64,000 nucleotides of DNA from Globodera rostochiensis (Eukaryota; Nematoda; Chromadorea; Rhabditida; Heteroderidae), in contig JAEVLN010000033.1 of assembly GCA_018350325.1 (NCBI GenBank), positions 533,962 through 597,961 of the forward strand, written 5' to 3'. The position numbers and the translations under genes are program-made. Below the pieces are notes generated by a model, which saw only the letters and a program-made list of their open reading frames with translations, searched no databases and had not been told where the DNA came from. Within the stretch, counting starts at the first letter, position 1. Every line of letters starts with the position of its first letter. Of the stretch, positions 57,141 through 64,000 are shown piece after piece.

Positions 57141-58048
57141 GGCGCGCCTGATACGGCGCACCACGCGGTTTTGGTTTATTTTGTCTGTGGCGCGTGTGGC
57201 ATGGAGAACCGGTGCACTTTCGACTTTTTCAGCTATGGCCAACAAAGCCGGTAAACTAATTTTCTGTTTTAACTGATCGATGGCCAATTGAAGTAAAAGC
57301 CGACCCATTTAATCGTTGCATTTACAACAAGATTACTTTATCACCGATCGTTAAGTTCGCGAAAACAGCCCTTTCCTCAAAATTAAAAAGGCAAACCTCG
57401 AAATGCTTTAAAAATTGGACGAGAAAATTTAGATAAAAAATTTTGTTTTTTCTAGAAGCGTTTTTAAACATTCGGCTCTCCCGATCTTCATTTTAATAGA
57501 GTTTACCCGGATTGGTACTGAGATTGGTCAATTTTGTTCATTTTGGTACTGAACTTTTTGCCTGGATTTTTTAAATTCCTTCAAAAACCTTAGTATATGG
57601 GGGTACCGTTTTTACCAATCATTTTTTTCTTTTTTTGTCCATTAGTCCCGTTTTTCCAGCCCAGCCCCAGGTTTTCCCAAAAATCTCGGGCCCTCGCCAA
57701 CCCTACTTTAAAAGTTGAGTAAAGAGCCCAACAGTTTTTTTAACTTTCTTTGTGCTTATTTGTTTTAGTTGGGGCTACTACCGTAGCTATTACAAAACTA
57801 AAGCGAGCACCGGACTGAATGTTTCTTATGAAAAAAGGACGTTTTTCGTGGTATTTGGGTGAAGTACCATGCGTTGGATGCCAGCTGTGAAGATTGGGCA
57901 CGCAACTTTTATCAACGTGGTATAAAGTCGTGATGTTTTCTCAGCGTTTACTTTTTTTTCAAAAGCATTAATAAAAATTTCTTATTTAGTTGACGCGAAA
58001 TCTAAAGAGGAAGCAGCGGAGCACGCGAGATTATTCTACGTTGTGTGA
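57141..58048 (+). pseudogene. Decayed copy of the membrane protein gene at 47251
   Basis: Exon 2 (57141-57250, HHAVLVYFVCGACGMENRCT), exon 3 (from 57769, WGYYRSYYK) and exon 4 (57990-58048, DAKSKEEAAEHARLF) match the gene at 47251-48202 in order and phase. Exon 3 has lost frame and stops at 57860-57862. Exon 4 ends before the membrane helix. The homologue of exon 1 is absent. Similarity continues past the gene to about 58325, so it is a segmental duplicate. Confidence 0.75.
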
Positions 58049-58365
58049 ATGACGCAGACAGTCTTAGCGTGCATCGGTGGGTGCATCGATGGGCTGCTTC
58101 GATGGGTCCATTAAGCGTAAATGAATTGCCTTGAAGATGATTTTCAGAATGATTTTTTGAATACATTCTGCGCTGTTTACTATTGTTGTTTTGGGTCTTC
58201 AAATTAAATTGAAGTTTTATGCATAAATTATGCTATCAAATCATGCGTTTGATGTGTCCGGACAAAACAAAATTTGCACAAAAAACTAAATGTGGGTACA
58301 AAATATACGGCCAAAATGTGATTTAATAAATTGTTTTTTAATGTGGTTAGAATTATATTTTAAAT
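58049..58365. other. 3' flank of the duplicated membrane protein gene
   Basis: Repeats 48220-48380 with substitutions (GTCCGGACAAAACAAAATTT, CAAATGTGGGTACAAAATAT). No gene. Confidence 0.55.
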
Positions 58366-60020
58366 TTTTATGGGAAAATTGGCATCTCTACCTTATGCGG
58401 CTAAAAAATGTATGAAAATATTTGACGCACTGATTAAGAATTCATCAACATAAAATAAAAATTGAGAATTTAAAACGGTTTTTGAATTGTAAAATTAAAG
58501 AAAAGCGAAAAAATTTTTTCGAGAAAGGCCAATTAAAAAAAATCGATTTTAGGGACGCATTTTGGGCAGATCACTCGCCAAAAGCGATGCTCCAACCGAC
58601 TAGGCATTGTTCAGAATGCTGCTTGGCGTGATGAAATGCCTGGGTTCGATGATGTTGTTCCCGACAATGTACGACGTGGCACCCCCAACTGCCCAATTCT
58701 CTTCACGGGCCCCATTGTTTTTTTTTAATTTTATGTTTTTCTACACAATAAATGTGGCCGCGCTCTGTTAGGCCAAAATGGACTCCGAAGAGCAGAATTC
58801 AGAAAATTTTCCATCAACCTTCCAAAGTCAAAGCCTTTAAACCGGGTTTGCAAAATGAACTTGTTCAAAAAGGCTCAAATCAACGAAAGTGCCATTTTGG
58901 AGATATTTATATGTGTAACTAAAAAGTAAATCGATCATCCATCATAAATTTATTGTTATATTTGAGAGGTCATTAGAGTGATTTTTGAACTTTGTTTGTT
59001 TAAGATTGTGTTGGATGAAGATGAACATCACCAGATACATATCGGTGCCGTCCTGCGGTTCTTTCCACTGCCATTTTGTGGATCAGCATTTTGCCCAACA
59101 AATTCAAATAAATGCAAAGGCAAAGTTCCCTCTGCTGCCGGACAAATGAGCTTTTTTTTATGTACAAACAAATGCCAATCAATGAAATGCCTAATAGTAA
59201 GGGGTCATCACCAAAATCGGAATTAGTCATTTAAAAGGTGGCGGAGCATTTCCCATTTCTCCATTCATTCATTAATAATGAATATGACACACAAATTCTC
59301 TCCATAAGCAATAGGCCTATTAATTTATATCAAGTGTTTCTAAATAGTCCAAATTCTTTAATTTGTCTTTATTTTTGAAGGGTTTCATAACTAAAAAAAG
59401 CAATCCAAGAGAATAGGCCGGTCACCTATTTATTTTTTTCATTATTTCGCTCTAAAATTATAAATTCACCCAACTCGAACAAACAAGATGCAATTCGAAA
59501 GCTCTAAGACTGAAGTGTCCGGTACTGAAGTGTACTGAAATCCCCCCCCCCCCTTTAGTGAAAACACGGAATCCCCGTTCCGGGTCCTGTTAAATTTGAA
59601 ATTCACATTTTACCGAACTCTAGCCGGCATAACAGGAGGGAATAATGCGTGATTGTTAAATTATACGCTCCCTAACAACAAAATGATTAATATTTAAAAT
59701 TCATACTCTTCTAAGATACCAAACATCAATTTTGTATTGTGCCGCAAAGCATGTCGAATTTGATTCTTTCAGTGTATCTGTGGCCGAGTTTCGCTCAGCC
59801 CATCGCTGAGTTGGCCGATGAACTCGCACGCCAACGGACGGATTCGCCATCGCCAACTGAGAGCGGTTTCGACTTGGTGTCGACTGATGGTGGACAAAAT
59901 GACGAGGGTAATGAATGCACTTGAGTCAACAACTTGTTGTAATGGTTGATACTCAGATGGCACCGGATTTGGGCATGCCCACGTTATGGCCACTCTTCAG
60001 CATGTACGGATTTGTTGTTA
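58366..60020. repeat. Inverted-duplication arm B
   Basis: Reverse-complement twin of 40745-42399. It contains a copy of the dispersed repeat (58930-59355) and exon 1 of the second SPRY gene. The near-identity contrasts with the more diverged gene bodies, so the arms may have been homogenised by gene conversion, or be an assembly duplicate. Confidence 0.85.
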
Positions 60021-63007
60021 ATAGACTTATTAATATGTAAAATGTAACAAAATTAAATAAATTAAACATATTCTTTTCAAAAAGTGCAGATTTTTGTAAA
60101 CAATTTTCAAGGAATTTCGAGACAACATTGGCAGCATTGAGCCTTCAGTTATATGGTTACAACAGGGCCAAGTGAAATGCGGTAAGGCATTGAACTTGTT
60201 TGCTATCTCTCTCCATGAAAACAATGTAAAAAGCCTTCAAAATGGCACTGAGTTTTTAGATTCTGGCACGAATTTGTCATTAAATTTACTTTTTCTTTTA
60301 AGTTTCAGTTGAACATTTTTCTCTGCTACGGGCAAAGATCGAGGAGTTGGAACGTAAACAGAAAGCTGATCAAAAGGAACATCGCTCAAAGATTGACGAG
60401 GTGGAAACTTTTGAATTCTTTGACAAATGAATTTGATTAATAAATTGATAATTTATCCAAATAAATTTAAATTTGTAAAAATATAAAACAATGAATGTTT
60501 GTTGTTCAAAAGATGGCCAAAGCGAAGGTTGCTGCTGAATTGGAAAATCAGCAACTGGTGGAAAATCACAAGGCTCTGAACAGAAAGATGGAGCAGTATC
60601 AGAACAAACAGCAACAGAGCCAAGAGGAAAACGAGAAATTGTTAAATGCTCACAAGAATCTAATGGAAGAAATGAAGTTGAAGCAGCAACAGCACCAAAA
60701 GGAAAGCAACGACAAAATTGGCTGGTTAAATGAGGACCAGCAGAAGCTAAGCGGTAGGGAAATGTTTTTGGCTTTAAAAACGAAATTCTTGAAATCAATT
60801 CATTTAATTTTTTTTCACCGTTCAGTTTCCATTGATCACTTTTTGTTGATGCAAAGTGATCAGAAGGCATTGCTGGAAAGACTTAATGGGCTTGAGCAGA
60901 AGCAAGCGGCTTATGCTGAACAACAAAAAACTGATCAAAAAGCACTGAGGGCGACGATTGATCAAGTAGCCTTAACAGAATTTCTTCTTGTTTTTACAAC
61001 TTTTTAGCAATTCAATGAACGTGAAGAGAAACTGAACAACTTTTTGGGGCACAAACAACAGCAACAGACCATCGGCGTGTTGACTGAACGACAAAAGGGA
61101 ATTGGTAGGGAAATTGTTTAAACTACCTAATTCAATAGAAAAAGACTTTCAGTCTAAAGTTAATAAATAATTTAATTAAAATAAATTTTATCAGCTTTGT
61201 AGTAAATAACCTAGATTTTAACAAACTTTGGACCAAACTTAAAAAACAAATTCGGGTGAAGAAGCCCGGACAGCAAAAACAAAACCAAAAATTTTATTGT
61301 TAAAGGACACGATCGATCGCTTTTATCAATTCTTGACTTTAGATCCATTTCGAATCATGGGCTTTATTGCTCTATTTATTTTGTTCATTTTTTCGCTGAA
61401 TTTTGTCCAAGCGAAAGTCATCACCGAATTGGAGGAGCAGAAACTGTCGAATGCTAACAAATTTGCTGAATTGGAAAAGCAGAATGCTCTGCAGGAAAAG
61501 GTCGTCAAGATGGAGAAGTATCAGAAAGATCAGCAACTGAACAGTGCAAAGATGGAGAAGTATCAGAAAGAACAGCAACTGAACATTGCAAACATGGAGA
61601 AGTATCAGAAAGAACAGCAACAGAAGATGGAGAAGTATCAGAAAGAACAGCAACAGAAAATGGAGAAGTATCAGAAAGAACAGCAACCGACCATTGACGA
61701 CTTGCAAAAGACAGTTGCCGCGATGAGAAAAATTGGTAATTTCGGTATAAAATTTTATTTAGAATTAAGGGAAAAAATTCATTTTCTTTTAGGCATCCGT
61801 TTGAGCTTTTAATATTTTGAAAACTAAAAATAATATTTTCATAGGACTAACCGTTCAAAATCGATGGGATTCCGCTGCATGTCATCAGGGCCTCACGCTC
61901 TCTGAGACCGATCGATTAATTGTTCAAATTACGGGAAAGAATAATTGGGGTAAATATTATTCTGCTGTAGTAATTTGATTAAAACGGTTTAAGTAAAAAG
62001 TACTCAATTTTTGAATTTGAGTTTATTTTCAGCGTGGCACTCTGTCTTCGCTGAACGGCCAATTCCAAAAAACGAGTTGGGCATTTTCTACTACGAAGTA
62101 ACCATTTTGGAGAAAGCGAAGTAAGTTAATAAATAGTTGGACATAGAAATGCTTTAGAACAGAGCTGCCACAAAAATTTTCAGAAAAAAATCAACGCAAA
62201 AAAAGATTTTGATGGGAAAATTGAGTCCAAAAATCAAACATTTATTACCAAAAAAAAGAATCTAATAACCGTCTCTAGGTGTTCATTTTTGGGTTTTTAT
62301 TGCATTTTTCTTAAGGAATTATTCAAAAATGCCAAAAAGGACATTTTTTTCAAGATTTTAAGTCACTAATCCGAGAATTTTTTTTAAATAAATATAAATT
62401 TAGCGATGTTCACATCGGACTCGCGAGCAATCAAATGCCATTGGACGTTTGGGTTGGATATTACAAGGGCACTTACGGATACGAAAGCAATGGCAGATTT
62501 TGGGGTCACGCCGTTAAGGGATGTCACCACAGCGGGAAGGGACGTCCATTCATCAAAGGAAAGCCCGCATTTGAGGAAGGCGACGTCATCGGCTGCGGCG
62601 TCAATTTGGCAACTCGCCAAATAATTTACACAAAAAATGGACAGCGTTTGGGTGAGAAAGAAAAACAAGGCATTTAATTTAATAGGGGTACTGAATTTGG
62701 ATGTTAGGTATTTGATATTCTTCTTTTTATGAAAGGCTTTTCTGCTGACAATTTCAAAAAAGTCTTTTTTCAGTACTATAATTGGCATTCAAAAACTTTT
62801 GGTTTCTAACCCGGTTTTTTGCCTTTTTTGAGGTCTGGTTTTGTTTAATTATTTATTCGGGTTGTTATTTTTGTAGGAACTGCCGGTTTGTTTGTCGATT
62901 CTTCCGCCGATTTGTTTCCGTGTGTTTCTCTTCGTGATCCTGGCACCAAAATTGAAGCAAATTTTGGCCCAAATTTCAAATTCAACATTACCGCCGATGG
63001 CATTTAG
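59751..63007 (+). CDS. Second coiled-coil/TM/SPRY gene, exon 2 deleted
   Basis: Homologue of 36503-41013. Exons: 59751-59907, then 60112-60181, 60309-60400, 60513-60753, 60826-60965, 61008-61104, 61215-61255, 61306-61735, 61845-61949, 62033-62120, 62404-62651, 62877-63007. From 60112 onward every exon keeps length class and phase and there is no stop. The exon equivalent to 40183-40679 is gone: its first bases (AAAAAGTGCAG) run directly into the intron before the next exon. Exon 1 (phase 1) then cannot join 60112 (phase 0) in frame. Translation could instead begin at the in-frame ATG at 60495, which would give coiled coil + membrane helix ([20 protein letters not shown]) + SPRY. The coil exon 61306-61735 has expanded MEKYQKEQQ repeats (about six) against two or three related units in the other gene. 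The SPRY part has [19 protein letters not shown] and [20 protein letters not shown]. Confidence 0.65.
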
Positions 63008-64000
63008 TAAGTGAAAAATGAGAGGATGATTTTGCTGTTGACGGTGTCGTTTTTGTTGTTTTTTCTTTGTCGATCAAAGCATTTTTCAATTTAATTTGTT
63101 TTCGACTTTGTCAATTATTTCGAGAAAAACAATCCATTCGAATTCATGTTATTTAATGCTCTGATTACGAATTCATCAATTGAGAATAAAAATTAAACGG
63201 GGTTTGAACCGGTTTAAAATTTTGAAAATTAAGGAAAAAGCAACTTTTAAGTAAACCAAAGCCCGAAGGGGGAAAATTTAAACATTATGGTCGGAACGGA
63301 CAAATTGATAGGCTTATTTTGGGATTTGATTTTGTTTAATTTAGAAAATTAAAAAAAAACGAGAATTCGAAGGGAAAAAGAAACAAAAACTTTATAAATA
63401 AATTAAAAATAACGATTATAAATTAAAGATTCTTAACTGACTCAAATCCGCTGCCGCTCGCCATTCTAAGCAAAGTTACTGTCCCTTATACCATAGGAAA
63501 GCTCTATACACAGCGGCTCAATTTTGGGGCTCTAGTTCGGAAAAGATTTAAATTTTGTCCTAGTGGTCTGTGAGCTTTTCAACAAAAAAGGGGCAAGGGT
63601 TCAAATCCATTCAATGCAATTACTATTTTTCGGTGGATTGATTCGTCAGTTCCCCAGAAAGCTAATAAAAAGTTCTATGGGTTGCATACAACTGCTGGGA
63701 TGCACCCCGGTGTTACACGTTCTCTCTCGTTACTATAGTGTGTCTAACCGTCCCTCTCACTTTTGCACACTATTTCGTCAATTTAGCATTTCTGGGCACA
63801 ACCTTCTCGAGAGCTATCCAATCGCTTAGCTCTTGCTTACAAATAGATTCTACGAATCAAGGACTTTCGAATGGTACTAAATTCGAACAATTATTCTTGC
63901 ACACTAATTTTCTTTTGCCATAATATCTATAAAAAATAAAATTATGTACATTTATACCCCTATCTCATGAATGGATAGCATAATAAAATCATCCCATAAA
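63008..64000. other. 3' flank and intergenic, SINE-like patch
   Basis: No gene. At about 63555-63620 CCTAGTGGTCTGTGAGC and, 35 bp on, GGGTTCAAATCC look like Pol III A and B boxes, a possible tRNA-derived SINE head. Near 63740-63785 a phrase ending TTTTGCACACTATTTCGTCAA resembles part of the satellite monomer (complement: TTAGCACACTATTTCTTCAA), perhaps by chance. Confidence 0.35.

Overview
The window is eukaryotic and AT-rich, with small introns (about 40-230 bp, GT-AG and at least one GC-AG). It most likely comes from a plant-parasitic cyst nematode of the Globodera type. The main evidence is a six-member family of SPRY-domain genes, one of which (11837-14504, minus) joins a clear signal peptide to a SPRY domain, the layout of the SPRYSEC effectors. 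Further support comes from nematode-style BTB/BACK and F-box-like genes, and from promoters carrying the hexamer ATGCCA, reported as the dorsal-gland 'DOG box' of Globodera rostochiensis. All gene models below were built by hand from splice sites and reading phase, without alignment.

Layout. 1-3750 is very AT-rich DNA without genes. 4428-6231 (-) is a coiled-coil + SPRY gene. 8348-10638 is a pogo-like DNA transposon with 27-bp perfect inverted repeats and a 7-exon transposase containing one stop. 11837-14504 (-) is the secreted SPRY gene, with a MITE inside one intron. 14505-16190 holds two divergent copies of one TATA-type promoter; the right copy is preceded by a tandem array of ATGCCA boxes. 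18978-19324 is an F-box-like fragment. 19816-21743 (-) is a BTB-BACK pseudogene with a MITE in an intron. 22289-25168 is a complete Mutator-like element (MULE) whose inverted repeats are made of a 15-bp minisatellite. 25838-35766 is a satellite block of about 85 monomers of 108-109 bp, plus a short inverted block and gene fragments at the edges.

36503-41013 (-) is the best gene of the window: 13 exons, 741 codons, coiled coil + transmembrane helix + SPRY. Its relative lies at 59751-63007 (+), so the two loci form a large inverted duplication around a core of about 16 kb. In the second copy the 497-bp exon 2 is deleted. The core holds a broken SPRY copy (43100-43875), a patch of bacterial-like coding fragments (about 44.81-45.47 kb), a 4-exon membrane protein gene (47251-48202) with a decayed copy (57141-58048), a small secreted-protein gene (51717-52577) and another SPRY gene (54322-56141).

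How the pieces relate. The gene at 51717 and the secreted SPRY gene at 14504 share the same promoter, signal-peptide exon and linker exon, but have unrelated 3' exons. A regulatory-plus-secretion module therefore appears to have been duplicated and joined to different bodies. The high density of transposons, inverted duplications and decayed copies fits a fast-evolving effector region.
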